Below are positions 47,662 through 55,990 of a stretch of 64,000 nucleotides of DNA, in pieces. The translations under genes and the position numbers were made by a program. Under the pieces are notes generated by a model. The model was not told the DNA's origin. It searched no databases and saw only the letters and a list, made by a program, of their open reading frames with translations. Source of the stretch: Lachnospiraceae bacterium. Its GTDB lineage: Bacteria; Bacillota; Clostridia; Lachnospirales; Lachnospiraceae. Position 1 is the stretch's first letter; each line of letters begins with the position of its first letter. The stretch is taken from NCBI GenBank assembly GCA_017442865.1, contig JAFRXK010000013.1:56321-120320 (forward strand), given 5' to 3'.

Positions 47662-48645
47662 TTGAAAAACAAAATACTTTTATCATTCTTCTTTGTATTA
47701 ATTCTCACCGGCATTACATCAACAGCTGCATCAGCAAAGGCACCGGATGATATAAATGCATATCCAAACACATATATCAATTCAGGGAATGATTTAGCCG
47801 ACCTGTTAGGCATAGCATCAACGCAGACAGGTTATTACAGGGCGGAGAATACGCCTACTAAATACGGCATCTGGTATGGTTATCCTAATGATGCCTGGTG
47901 TGCGATGTTTATAAGCTGGTGTGCTGATCAGGCAGGCATACCGACAGACGTAATCAAGCCCTTCTGCCGTTGCAGAAGTGAAGCAGCATGGTTCCAGCAA
48001 ATCGGGCGGTGGGCGGAGCCATCAGGATATGTCCCTAAAGCCGGGGATATAATCTTTTATCACTATAATGGCAGCACAATCAATCATGTGGGTATTGTAA
48101 CCGGTGCCGACAATCAATATGTGTACAGCATCGAGGGTAATCATAACAATGCAGTGGAATCTACGCTGCATGAGCTTAACGACCCGGCAATAGTCGGATA
48201 TGGTCTTCCAGCGTATGCTGCATACACAGTGCAGTACGCCGGTGACCCAGTTTATAGATTTTATAATCCCCGTTCTGGGGAACATTTTTATACCTCAATT
48301 ACGTCCGAAAAAAACAGCCTGATAAACACATCAAAGGCATGGATATATGAGGGCGTCGCATGGATTGAGTCCGGTAATGAGCAGCCGGTATATAGGCTAT
48401 ATAACCCTAATGTAGATGACCACCACTACACAGTGAGTGCAACAGAACGAGATATGCTTGTCAGTGCCGGATGGAAGTACGAGGGTATATCGTGGGTTAC
48501 CTCATCTTCCGGCAAGCCAGTTTACAGATTATATAATCCTAACGCAATATCTGGAGCACACCACTACACAGTGAGTGCAACAGAACGAGATATGCTTATC
48601 GATGCCGGATGGCGATATGAAGGTGTGGCGTGGTATGGGCAGTAG
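47662..48645 (+). CDS. Secreted CHAP-type amidase with three C-terminal RLYNP repeats
   Basis: 327 residues with signal peptide (ILLSFFFVLILTGITSTAASA). CHAP domain (about 40-185) with catalytic Cys in DAWCAMFISW, His in INHVGIVTG and third residue region IEGNHN. The end has three repeats of about 40 residues, each with PVYRLYNP...HHYTVSATERDMLxxAGWxYEG, a DUF5648-like surface module. It starts with TTG after AAGGAGG. It could aid wall passage during transfer or compete with neighbours; the two HHYTVSATERDML copies are nearly identical. Confidence 0.88.
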   Translation: MKNKILLSFFFVLILTGITSTAASAKAPDDINAYPNTYINSGNDLADLLGIASTQTGYYRAENTPTKYGIWYGYPNDAWCAMFISWCADQAGIPTDVIKPFCRCRSEAAWFQQIGRWAEPSGYVPKAGDIIFYHYNGSTINHVGIVTGADNQYVYSIEGNHNNAVESTLHELNDPAIVGYGLPAYAAYTVQYAGDPVYRFYNPRSGEHFYTSITSEKNSLINTSKAWIYEGVAWIESGNEQPVYRLYNPNVDDHHYTVSATERDMLVSAGWKYEGISWVTSSSGKPVYRLYNPNAISGAHHYTVSATERDMLIDAGWRYEGVAWYGQ

Positions 48646-48779
48646 AACCACAATCATTTAATGTCTTTAACAGACGAACAAATCAGGCGTTATCATTCTG
48701 CATCCAGCAAGGATCAGAAGCATAACGCCAGATTTTGTGCGTACTACAAATACAAATAATAATTTCAGGAGGTAATGAA

Positions 48780-48896
48780 ATGAGCGTCTATGAAGATATC
48801 TACGGAGCTTTTGAAGAAGAAGCCGTAACCGATGAAAGCGAGTTTGAAAAGATGGAAGGATGGGATGAGAATGAGCAGCCACAGCCAGAAGAATAA
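48780..48896 (+). CDS. Small acidic protein upstream of the ArdC-like gene
   Basis: 38 residues, strongly acidic (MSVYEDIYGAFEEEAVTDES at the start). It has an excellent CAGGAGGT site and overlaps the next gene by 32 bp in another frame, so it may couple translation. DNA-mimic-like charge resembles anti-restriction proteins, but this is only a composition hint. Confidence 0.55.
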   Translation: MSVYEDIYGAFEEEAVTDESEFEKMEGWDENEQPQPEE

Positions 48897-50424
48897 TAAC
48901 TATGAAGTACTCAAAGAATCACGAAGAACCATTGTGACGGAAATCCTTGAATCGATGAAAAAAGAAGGACTGAACTGGACAAAGAGCTGGGCATCTAACA
49001 GCCGTCCTTACAATCCTGTATCAAAGGTAAGATACAGAGGCGGCAATGTATTATGGCTTTCAATCGCAGCCTATAAAAATGGATATGAAGATCCTCGCTG
49101 GGTCACTTACAAACAGGCACAGGATAAAGGATGGCAGGTCAGGAAAGGCAGCAAAGGTGTTGCCCTTGAGAAATGGATTGTCAAATCAGTAACTAAACTG
49201 GAATCAATCGATGATACTTCCGATGCTGATGAACAGCCCAAAGAGTATGTTAGTCATGAGTTCCTTGTTCCATACAGATTCACGGTGTTCAACGCAGAAC
49301 AGATAGAGGGTATTCCGCCGCTTGAACGAACCGCCCTGCCGAAGGATCAGATGTATCAGCTTGCAGCCGAAGTAATCGCATCCTCAGAATGCCCTATAAA
49401 AGAATCAAAAAACGACAGATGCTACTATGTTCCTTCTGAGGATGCAATATACCTTCCACATGAAGACAACTTCCACACTAATGAGGGAAGACTGGCAACA
49501 GCACTTCACGAGATGGCACACAGCACAGGACATCCGTCCAGGCTTAACAGACCAATGTCAGGCGGCTTTGGTTCTCCCGAATATGCAAAGGAAGAGCTTA
49601 TAGCTGAGATTGCTGCTGCGTTCACTCAGCAAAGTCTTGGAATATCGCTTGAGAATAACCTTGAGAATCATGCAGCATATCTTCAGAGCTGGATAAGTGT
49701 GCTTGAAAATGATCCAAACGAACTGTTCCGTGCAGCAGCTGCTGCGGATAAGGCATCTGACAGAATCATTGATAATTATGAGCATTATCTTGAAATGAAT
49801 CCTCAGCGTGAAGTACCGGAAGAATTTAATTCTTTCCACATTCGTGGATTTGAGAGAGGAAATGCAAGAGATACTATTTTATTTTCTATGAATGGACAGG
49901 ACCAATCAGCGGATATTTGGCAAAAGGGAGATAATTATTACATTACTCTTGGTGAATCTTATGAATACCTTTTAGCCGATGAAGCAAAGCAAGCATATGA
50001 CACATGGAAAGATGCAAGCAAGACTATAGATTACTATGGCACAGAATACAGAGTAATTGAGAAATGGGAAGCAGATGGCATAACTTACTCCATAGGCTGT
50101 GTAGAGGCTGATGATGGAACATGGTATGCAGGACAAGCGGTTGATACATCCAAAGACTTTCATGGTGTATACAATTATGAATTTAGTACTGACAGACCAT
50201 CAAGAGGAGACGTTGAAGAAATGCATATTAATCATCTTGCAGAGATTGATATTGACCGATATGAAGCTGAGTTTGGAGCCGATGGAAACCATGTTTTTTC
50301 AAACAATAGTACTCTTGATAAGTCAATCACTGAAAAATTGGCCGAAAAGAAATCAGAACTCGGCGACCGTATCACTTCATTTAGCAATGCTTCTCTTGTA
50401 CAGGATGCAGCCGCTTTGGAATAA
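48865..50424 (+). CDS. ArdC-like protein: N-terminal ssDNA-binding domain and zincin metallopeptidase domain
   Basis: 519 residues. The N-terminal part (LNWTKSWASNSRPYNPVSKVRYRGGNVLWLSIAA, about 30-160) is the ArdC/TraC-primase N-domain. The metallopeptidase domain (about 170-310) has TALHEMAHSTGH (HExxH with a downstream His) and a second Glu in KEELIAEIAAAF. The C-terminal part (about 330-519) is a polyvalent-protein-like module (DIWQKGDNYYITLGESYEYL). ArdC proteins protect incoming DNA from restriction. The start at 48865 follows GGAAGGATGGG. Confidence 0.87.
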   Translation: MRMSSHSQKNNNYEVLKESRRTIVTEILESMKKEGLNWTKSWASNSRPYNPVSKVRYRGGNVLWLSIAAYKNGYEDPRWVTYKQAQDKGWQVRKGSKGVALEKWIVKSVTKLESIDDTSDADEQPKEYVSHEFLVPYRFTVFNAEQIEGIPPLERTALPKDQMYQLAAEVIASSECPIKESKNDRCYYVPSEDAIYLPHEDNFHTNEGRLATALHEMAHSTGHPSRLNRPMSGGFGSPEYAKEELIAEIAAAFTQQSLGISLENNLENHAAYLQSWISVLENDPNELFRAAAAADKASDRIIDNYEHYLEMNPQREVPEEFNSFHIRGFERGNARDTILFSMNGQDQSADIWQKGDNYYITLGESYEYLLADEAKQAYDTWKDASKTIDYYGTEYRVIEKWEADGITYSIGCVEADDGTWYAGQAVDTSKDFHGVYNYEFSTDRPSRGDVEEMHINHLAEIDIDRYEAEFGADGNHVFSNNSTLDKSITEKLAEKKSELGDRITSFSNASLVQDAAALE

Positions 50425-50444
50425 CAAATTTAATATTCTTCTTT

Positions 50445-50477
50445 AAACAGAGAGTCTTTCCGGCTCTCTGTTTTTTA
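50445..50477 (+). terminator. Terminator after the ArdC-like gene
   Basis: Stem AAACAGAGAG/CTCTCTGTTT (50445-50454 with 50464-50473) and T run. Confidence 0.85.
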
Positions 50478-50501
50478 ACGAAAATTTTAAGGAGGCCTGA
50501 T

Positions 50502-51701
50502 ATGATTTACTTTAAACAAAATATTAATAGAGATGAGCTTATCAAAGAAAGCAAGCGAATATCTGGTGAAATAGATAAAGCAATAAACTACACCCTGCCA
50601 CCCCGTAGCTCAATAAAAATACTCAATAACACACCTCAGATACTTCTTGATGTGGGCTGTCCTAATTTGCCTATACTCTTTTCCCAATCACACGTTAGAA
50701 ACTGTATGCATCCGAAGGGTAAGAATCCACATTGGCACGGACTGCAAAAGAGTACTCTTGAAAATCTTCCATTATTACTTTCAGAGCCGACAATAATATA
50801 TGACAGCCTTACCAATGAAGACAGTATTGTATTAGTACTTAATGAATTAGCCGAAGATAGGCTTCCTATCATAGCAAGCCTTACACCAAATGGCAGCGGA
50901 CAGTATCAGTTTGAGAAGCTAAATTCCAATTATCTTACAAGCGTATATGGAAAAGAAAACCTGACAACAGTACTTGAAAAAGCTGACGAGGCAGACTTTA
51001 TATTATATGTTGATAAAGAAAAAAGTCAAGAACTGTGCAACTTGGCAAGGCTCCAATTGCCTTACGGGTTACATCAGCCTGACTTTGATATTATTTTACA
51101 CAAGAGCAGCAACTTTGTCAACGAAAATCCTTCTGAAATCACACAATTTTCATATGATTATAACTTGCTGCAAAAAACAGGCCGTATAATCAATAATCCT
51201 AATATGATGATATCTGAAGAAGAGATTGATGTTCTTAAAGAGGCTGGGCTGTTTTCGCAAATAACCTCTCCAAATCTTACTGCAGCTGAGCAGGAAGAAA
51301 TATATAATATACATAAAAATGATAAGCGCTTTTCTACAGGATATATTATAGGATGGAATATCGTAGGAAGAAACATGTCAATAACTTCAATCCAAAGGGG
51401 AACAGATGATTTAAAAATCTATGAAACAAACTATACCAAAGGTGCCGGGACATCTTATAAAAAAACAATGCCACGACGCATATCGGAACCTGAAGAAATA
51501 TTAAATCATTTGAAAACATATGGATACCGCCTGTCGAATGACGGTAAAGAACTGAAGGAAGCTGAATGCAAAGATGTTATTTCAGAAAAAGCAACGCCTT
51601 TATCCATTTGCGATAAACTTGCTGAAAAGCATTCAGAACTTGGGCAGCAAGATATATCCGATAAAGAAAAAACTGTGCCAGAACATGAAGATCATCTATA
51701 A
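50502..51701 (+). CDS. Polyvalent-protein-like gene with a MuF-C-type domain
   Basis: 399 residues. The N-terminal 215 residues (LPILFSQSHVRNCMHPKGKNPHWHGL, LPLLLSEPTIIYDSL, LPIIASLTPNG) look like the MuF C-terminal domain seen in polyvalent proteins of phages and conjugative elements, which travel with transferred DNA. The C-terminal 150 residues are unknown (IIGWNIVGRNMSITS). The final segment (ICDKLAEKHSEL) resembles the end of the previous gene (ITEKLAEKKSEL), indicating relatedness. A 59-nt segment at 51025-51083 is related to the intergenic repeat at 31087. AAGGAGG site. Confidence 0.75.
   Translation: MIYFKQNINRDELIKESKRISGEIDKAINYTLPPRSSIKILNNTPQILLDVGCPNLPILFSQSHVRNCMHPKGKNPHWHGLQKSTLENLPLLLSEPTIIYDSLTNEDSIVLVLNELAEDRLPIIASLTPNGSGQYQFEKLNSNYLTSVYGKENLTTVLEKADEADFILYVDKEKSQELCNLARLQLPYGLHQPDFDIILHKSSNFVNENPSEITQFSYDYNLLQKTGRIINNPNMMISEEEIDVLKEAGLFSQITSPNLTAAEQEEIYNIHKNDKRFSTGYIIGWNIVGRNMSITSIQRGTDDLKIYETNYTKGAGTSYKKTMPRRISEPEEILNHLKTYGYRLSNDGKELKEAECKDVISEKATPLSICDKLAEKHSELGQQDISDKEKTVPEHEDHL
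51025..51083 (+). repeat. Third copy of the 59-bp structured repeat, inside the MuF-C-type gene
   Basis: About 83 percent identical to the unit at 31153-31211, in frame with the gene (reading QELCNLARLQLPYGLHQPD). The outer stem differs from the intergenic copies but is again self-complementary (GTCA/TGAC), suggesting compensatory change. Confidence 0.65.
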
Positions 51702-51766
51702 GATTTATGCAGCATATAACCTTAATTGATTGACTGCTGCTCTATTCCCGAAAGGACAATGCAACA

Positions 51767-52126
51767 ATGAGTAAATGCTTAAACAGAAAAAGACCCATCG
51801 GTATATTCTTCAGAGTTAATAACTCTGAGTTAGAAAAAATTAAATCAAAAATGAACGAAACAGGAATGCAAAATAAAGAAGAATTTATAAGGAAAATGTT
51901 ACAGGATGGGTGTATAATAAATGTAGACACAAAAGACATCAATGCTTTGTCCGTACAGATATCCCGGTACGGCAACAATCTTAACCAGATTGCAAAACGT
52001 GTCAACGAAACAAATCACATATACAAAGAGGACATCAATGATATAATTAAGCAGCAGGAAGCCATACTTAATGAGCTTAAAAATATATATAATGAGATGT
52101 CCCTTATAATAAACAGGAGGAAATGA
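51767..52126 (+). CDS. mobC: MobC-like mobilisation accessory protein
   Basis: 119 residues. A ribbon-helix-helix-like start (KRPIGIFFRVNNSELEKIKSKM) and the MobC core NALSVQISRYGNNLNQIAKRVNET. It helps the relaxase at oriT. It lies two genes ahead of the relaxase; stop overlaps the CD1845-type ribosome-site region. Confidence 0.9.
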   Translation: MSKCLNRKRPIGIFFRVNNSELEKIKSKMNETGMQNKEEFIRKMLQDGCIINVDTKDINALSVQISRYGNNLNQIAKRVNETNHIYKEDINDIIKQQEAILNELKNIYNEMSLIINRRK

Positions 52127-52128
52127 TA

Positions 52129-52470
52129 ATGCGTATAGTTCTAAAGATAATATTTTTCCCGGTACGTCTTGTTCTTCTTATACTTGCATATACGTTACTG
52201 GTGCTGTCCGCCGTATCTCATATTCCGGCATGGATAGCCAGGATATTTGGCATATTGATATTAATACTTGATTTCATATATGTTATCTTCTTTTTTGCCA
52301 GTGGATTATTAGACAAAAAATATGTCGCTGCTTTAATAGTCTTTGCCCTGATGGGCATTGCTCTTATAGCCGCAGCCGCATTGATTCCTCCTTTGCTTAA
52401 CACTCTTTCGGAGTTTTTAGAGACTGTTGCAAAGCGGCTTAAATTTAAAGGTGAGGAGGGGATGTTCTAA
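52129..52470 (+). CDS. CD1845-type membrane protein
   Basis: 113 residues and three membrane segments (IIFFPVRLVLLILAYTLLVL, IFGILILILDFIYVIFFFASGLL, LIVFALMGIALIAAAALIPPLL). Found between mobC and the relaxase in this class of elements. The second ATG (52129) is preferred, as AGGAGG is 8 nt upstream of it and only 2 nt upstream of the ATG at 52123. Unknown role. Confidence 0.85.
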   Translation: MRIVLKIIFFPVRLVLLILAYTLLVLSAVSHIPAWIARIFGILILILDFIYVIFFFASGLLDKKYVAALIVFALMGIALIAAAALIPPLLNTLSEFLETVAKRLKFKGEEGMF

Positions 52471-53981
52471 TGGCAGCCACATGGATCCAGCCTATACACG
52501 CCACCTCATCCAAATCAGTGTTGCGAACCTATGAGGACAGCATTAACTATATCCTCAATCCTGATAAGACCGAAGGCGGCCGTTATGTATATGGCTATAA
52601 TGTAGCTCCCGAAGCGGCCGTAAATGCATTTGCAGCATCACGCAGCATATACGGAGATAAGACCGGCCGGAAAGCCGGCAACCTTGGCTTAAATGGCGAT
52701 GACAGGGAAGTACTTATGTATCATATGCGTCAATCATTCGCACCTGGAGAAGTAACACCCGAACAGGCTATCGAAATATCAAAGCAGCTCGCCATGGAAT
52801 TTTCACATGGCGAGCATTCTTTTATTATAGCCTGCCATACGGATCAGGAGCATATTCACTGCCACATTATGTTTAATTCCATCAAGGAATCCTGCCTCGG
52901 CAAGTTTAATAATTATAAAAACTCTGCTTGGGCAGTAAGGCACATAAGTGACAGGCTCTGCCTCGAAAATGGACTCTCTATCATTGATCCTGAATGGAAT
53001 GGAATGAATTACTCAGAATGGCTTGCACAGGATAATCCTGCACTCAGGCATATCAGCCAGCGTAATATCATTGCATCAGATGTCAAGAAGCTTCTTGCTT
53101 CCGACAAAATAAAAACATATGATGACTTCATGGAAAAGATGCTCGATGCCGGATATGATGTCAAAGACGGCAAAGTTCCAGCCTTCAGACTTCCCGGAAA
53201 GGATAGATTCATTCGTCTTGATACTCTTAAAAAATATGGCTGCGGATATGATAAGGAAACCCTTATTAAAGTAATATCAGGGGAAGTAACACCGCCGCCA
53301 CCGGATGAACTTAGTATTCCAAAAGGTCTTGATCAATCATCAAAAACGAAGAAACCGGCAACGGTTATACAGGATAAAAATAACATCAGCCTTCTTATTG
53401 ATATTCAGGAAAAAATCCGACAGGGCAAAGGCAGAGGCTATGAACAATGGGCAAAGATATTCAATGTCAAGCAGGGAGCCGAATCTATTAACTATATGAT
53501 AGAACATGGAATCAACAACTATACTGAGCTTGCCGCCGCTACCGAAAAACTCAAGAATCAAACAAATTACTTACGGACGTCCATCAAAGACATCGAAGCA
53601 AAGCTGGCTGAAATAGCAGCCATGAAAAAGCAGGTCATTAACCTGGCTAAAACAAGTGATGTTTATAAGGAATACCGCAGACTGTCCGGACGTGCTAAAA
53701 ATGTATTTTACTACGAAAATCAGGCCGATCTAACAATACATGAAGCTGCAAGGCAGTATTTTAAAAATCTTGAAATGAAGGCACCAACCATTGCTGCACT
53801 TAATTCAGAATACAAAGAACAGTTGTCAGCTAAGAATCGTCTGTATGCAGAATATAAGACAGCAAAAAAAGAATACCAGACAATACTCACTGTCAAAAAA
53901 AATGTTGATATGCTTACCGAACGTGATGAGCAGCAGTTACAGCCTGAGCACATTGACCGTAAAGATGAACCGGCATTATGA
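52470..53981 (+). CDS. Relaxase/mobilisation nuclease (MobP-like)
   Basis: 503 residues. The nuclease domain (first 200 residues) has YEDSINYILNPDKT at the start, the metal-binding EHIHCHIMFN (HxHCH), and the likely nicking tyrosine in the N-terminal region. The C-terminal half is helical and charged (LTEKLKNQTNYLRTSIKDIEAKLAEIAAMKKQV). It nicks at oriT and pilots the strand through the VirD4/VirB4 channel. It overlaps the preceding stop (TAATG). Downstream repeats may be the nicking region. Confidence 0.93.
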   Translation: MAATWIQPIHATSSKSVLRTYEDSINYILNPDKTEGGRYVYGYNVAPEAAVNAFAASRSIYGDKTGRKAGNLGLNGDDREVLMYHMRQSFAPGEVTPEQAIEISKQLAMEFSHGEHSFIIACHTDQEHIHCHIMFNSIKESCLGKFNNYKNSAWAVRHISDRLCLENGLSIIDPEWNGMNYSEWLAQDNPALRHISQRNIIASDVKKLLASDKIKTYDDFMEKMLDAGYDVKDGKVPAFRLPGKDRFIRLDTLKKYGCGYDKETLIKVISGEVTPPPPDELSIPKGLDQSSKTKKPATVIQDKNNISLLIDIQEKIRQGKGRGYEQWAKIFNVKQGAESINYMIEHGINNYTELAAATEKLKNQTNYLRTSIKDIEAKLAEIAAMKKQVINLAKTSDVYKEYRRLSGRAKNVFYYENQADLTIHEAARQYFKNLEMKAPTIAALNSEYKEQLSAKNRLYAEYKTAKKEYQTILTVKKNVDMLTERDEQQLQPEHIDRKDEPAL

Positions 53982-54095
53982 GTCTTGCTGTCATTCTTGC
54001 TGTCATCTGCTGTCATCTTGCTGTCATTCTTGCTGTCATTCTTGCTGTCATCTGCTGTCATCTTGCTGTCAGCTGCTGTCATTCTGCTGTTATAC
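53982..54095. repeat. Iteron-like array of GCTGTCAT units
   Basis: Ten consecutive units of 10-12 bp built on CTTGCTGTCAT or CTGCTGTCAT; eight contain GCTGTCAT exactly. The period matches one helical turn, as expected when proteins line up on one DNA face. A second cluster at 54412-54441 has an inverted pair GACAGCA-TC-TGCTGTC followed by a direct copy. Directly after the relaxase stop codon. Confidence 0.8.
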
Positions 54096-54100
54096 ATTTT

Positions 54101-54343
54101 GTGCCTATCGGCACACTCATGCCCCGGAGTTCCGGGGCTCTTTTTTTTGCCATGATTTTATCATGGCAGTTGGCAAAACCGAAGGTTTTGGCTGGGGGAT
54201 TGGGGGTATCCCTCAACAAGCTTGGCTGTGGCTAGCCACAGCCATTGCTTGCCAGAGAAATGTGCCTATCGGCACACCTCTGGTTTTTCCTGTCTTTCCA
54301 TAATGGAAAGGCAGGGCGGCAGTTAATCTATGCCTTTCGGCAT
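54101..54343. other. Run of consecutive hairpins downstream of the relaxase gene
   Basis: Perfect or near-perfect hairpins at 54101-54114 (GTGCC/GGCAC), 54121-54138 (GCCCCGGA/TCCGGGGC then eight T), 54148-54168 (TGCCATGAT/ATCATGGCA), 54172-54192, 54224-54243 (20-bp palindrome), 54252-54283 (CCAGAG...CTCTGG containing GTGCC/GGCAC), 54289-54315 (CCTGTCTTTCCAT/ATGGAAAGGCAGG) and 54330-54343 (ATGCC/GGCAT). No credible gene covers them. Possible oriT, single-strand origin or structured RNA. Confidence 0.65.
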
Positions 54344-54474
54344 ACGGCGGTTTTCAATCAAAAAAAGACACACCCATTGGTATGCCTTAATTGTTATAGA
54401 TAAGATTGATTGACAGCATCTGCTGTCATTCTTGCTGTCATTCATCAGAAATGTCTTTTTAAAAGCAGAAAACT

Positions 54475-54503
54475 TTGAAATTTCTTATTATCAATGATAT
54501 AAT
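54475..54503 (+). promoter_or_regulatory. Promoter of the toxin mRNA (RNA I)
   Basis: TTGAAA (54475-54480), 17-nt spacer, TGA-TATAAT (54498-54503), an extended -10. Predicted start near 54510, just at the 5' hairpin TTGTCA/TGACAA (54511-54516, 54527-54532). Confidence 0.75.
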
Positions 54504-54551
54504 CAAAATGTTGTCACCACCCAATCTGACAACAGAGAGGGGGTGTGTAGC

Positions 54552-54656
54552 ATGACAGAGCTTATAATCTCGTTTATTCTCTCCATCGGAGCAAGCGTAG
54601 TCGCCTACTACATTTGCAAGTGGCTAGATGGTGGAGATAATGACGGTGACAACTAG
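54552..54656 (+). CDS. Fst-like type I toxin peptide
   Basis: 34 residues: MTELIISFILSIGASVVAYY, then a short charged end with CKWLDGGDNDGDN. One membrane helix and a polar C-terminus with Lys-Trp-Leu-Asp match the layout of Fst/Ldr-type toxins (hydrophobic helix, WL, then charged tail). Start is set by GAGGGGGTGTG at 54537-54547. Promoter upstream, shared terminator downstream and an antisense promoter form a complete type I module. Peptides of this family insert in the membrane of plasmid- or element-free cells. Identification rests on architecture, not on sequence identity with pAD1 Fst. Confidence 0.7.
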   Translation: MTELIISFILSIGASVVAYYICKWLDGGDNDGDN

Positions 54657-54660
54657 CACG

Positions 54661-54727
54661 AAAAAACCCCGAAGTCGGAACCTTCGGGGTTTTCCTGTGT
54701 CGCATGACACTTATAATCTCGTTGCCT
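54661..54727 (-). ncRNA. Predicted antisense antitoxin RNA (RNA II-like)
   Basis: About 67 nt, from a predicted start near 54727 to the shared terminator. Its 5' part is complementary to 54702-54723, a direct repeat of 54550-54574, which contains the toxin start codon (GCATGACA then CTTATAATCTCGTT). It can therefore pair with the toxin mRNA at both the terminator and the start site, as in the pAD1 par system. Confidence 0.65.
54663..54693. terminator. Bidirectional terminator shared by toxin mRNA and antisense RNA
   Basis: 12-bp stem AAAACCCCGAAG/CTTCGGGGTTTT (54663-54674 with 54682-54693) with A/T runs on both ends. Confidence 0.9.
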
Positions 54728-54733
54728 AGGCAT

Positions 54734-54761
54734 ATTATATCATATCCAAAAGAAAATGCAA
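54734..54761 (-). promoter_or_regulatory. Promoter of the antisense RNA
   Basis: Minus-strand TTGCAT (54756-54761), 16-nt spacer, TGA-TATAAT (54734-54739), an extended -10. This places the start near 54727. Confidence 0.75.
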
Positions 54762-54828
54762 GTATTCTTAAAAAGTTATTGTTCAGCGTTGTTTTTCGAG
54801 CTGATTGATTTTGTGAAGTTGTTTACGA

Positions 54829-55950
54829 TTAATATGATATTTCTTCAAATGTATAGTTATCCTTATTAACTGTTACAACTTCCCTATACATGTTATCCCA
54901 ATTTGTATCTTTGGCATTGGATATATAACCCTCTGTAACAATTACGTCTACATCACCGGTGTTTCTCATAATAAAATCCTTATAATATACAGGTACATAG
55001 TAAGTTATTGGCTCACTTAAATAATTAGAATCTGAAATTTTAACTTCATAAACCATAAATATTGAATTATATACATTTCCATAGCTTACATTACTCATAT
55101 CCTTATTCACAAAGAAATAAGAATTTATTAAGTTATAGTCTACAGATTGTAAGGATGTATCGATATCAAATATATGATAACTGCCCGTTATCTCATCTAT
55201 TATTTTTTTATAATTATATTTGTCTGCAAAATATGCCTCAATGAGGTCGCTAGATTGTCTTTTTAATTTATCTAAGGTACTGCTGTCAATTTCAGAGTAT
55301 TCTGTCAAATAGTAATCTGTATCTTCTACAATATATTCCTTTGTCTTGTCTGTTACATAATACCCGTAATCTTCAGCTGTTGATTCAGAGAAATTGGCAG
55401 TTAATGTAATTTTATCACCAATTTCAAGACCATATGCCATGTCTAAATTATAGTTAACATATGACTTAACAAACGCATCGCTGGAATTATTAATAATAGT
55501 GGCATTTACATTTGGAGATACGCCAACATAATTTATTTCTATATCTTTAAACAAATCTAACTCTTCACATTCTTTAAGGTTTGAAACCGTGAAATCTTGA
55601 TTGTTTCCATTAAATTCAAAGCCATATTTTTTTGCAATTTCTTTATTCCATGAAACAGAAACGGTAACAGTTTCACCATTTGATAAATCACTGTCTTTAG
55701 ATAGTGAATAATTTATACAAGAACCAAGATCATATAATGCTGTTAATGTACTTAAACCATTGCTTTCTTTCAGATTCTCGGAAATAAAAGTCTCAAATGC
55801 ATTAGTATCTGTAACAATCTTTGCCGAGCCGTTTCCATCTCTTCCCGAAAATTCAACATTTACATATTCGTTTAAATCAACTTTTGTTTCCCCACATCCA
55901 CAAGCAAATAGCATTAATAAAATGCTTGATAAAACAATAATTTTTTTCAT
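54829..55950 (-). CDS. Lipoprotein of unknown function
   Basis: 373 residues. Lipobox LFACGCG after a short signal (KKIIVLSSILLMLFAC). The mature part has repeated beta-sandwich-like units (VDLNEYVNVEFSGRDGNGSAKI; VSWNKEIAKKYGFEFNG; ITLTANFSESTAEDYGYYV) and looks like DUF-type tandem domains with Asp/Asn pairs. FIMRNTGDVDVIVTEGY near the end. The family is not recognised. It is A/T-rich compared with transfer genes, and is a candidate exclusion or surface cargo protein. Confidence 0.7.
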   Translation of the reverse strand: MKKIIVLSSILLMLFACGCGETKVDLNEYVNVEFSGRDGNGSAKIVTDTNAFETFISENLKESNGLSTLTALYDLGSCINYSLSKDSDLSNGETVTVSVSWNKEIAKKYGFEFNGNNQDFTVSNLKECEELDLFKDIEINYVGVSPNVNATIINNSSDAFVKSYVNYNLDMAYGLEIGDKITLTANFSESTAEDYGYYVTDKTKEYIVEDTDYYLTEYSEIDSSTLDKLKRQSSDLIEAYFADKYNYKKIIDEITGSYHIFDIDTSLQSVDYNLINSYFFVNKDMSNVSYGNVYNSIFMVYEVKISDSNYLSEPITYYVPVYYKDFIMRNTGDVDVIVTEGYISNAKDTNWDNMYREVVTVNKDNYTFEEISY

Positions 55951-55990
55951 ATGTATTCCCTTTCCTTATGTAATTTGTTACGGTACTTTT

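Noticed and set aside
48661..48759. 32-codon frame between the CHAP gene and the small acidic gene
   Set aside because: No ribosome binding site and no recognisable pattern.
53720..54303. Frames made of repeated LAVILAVICCH or NDSKMTADDSK peptides
   Set aside because: They are translations of the iteron-like GCTGTCAT repeats in several frames; none has a start signal and all run into hairpins.
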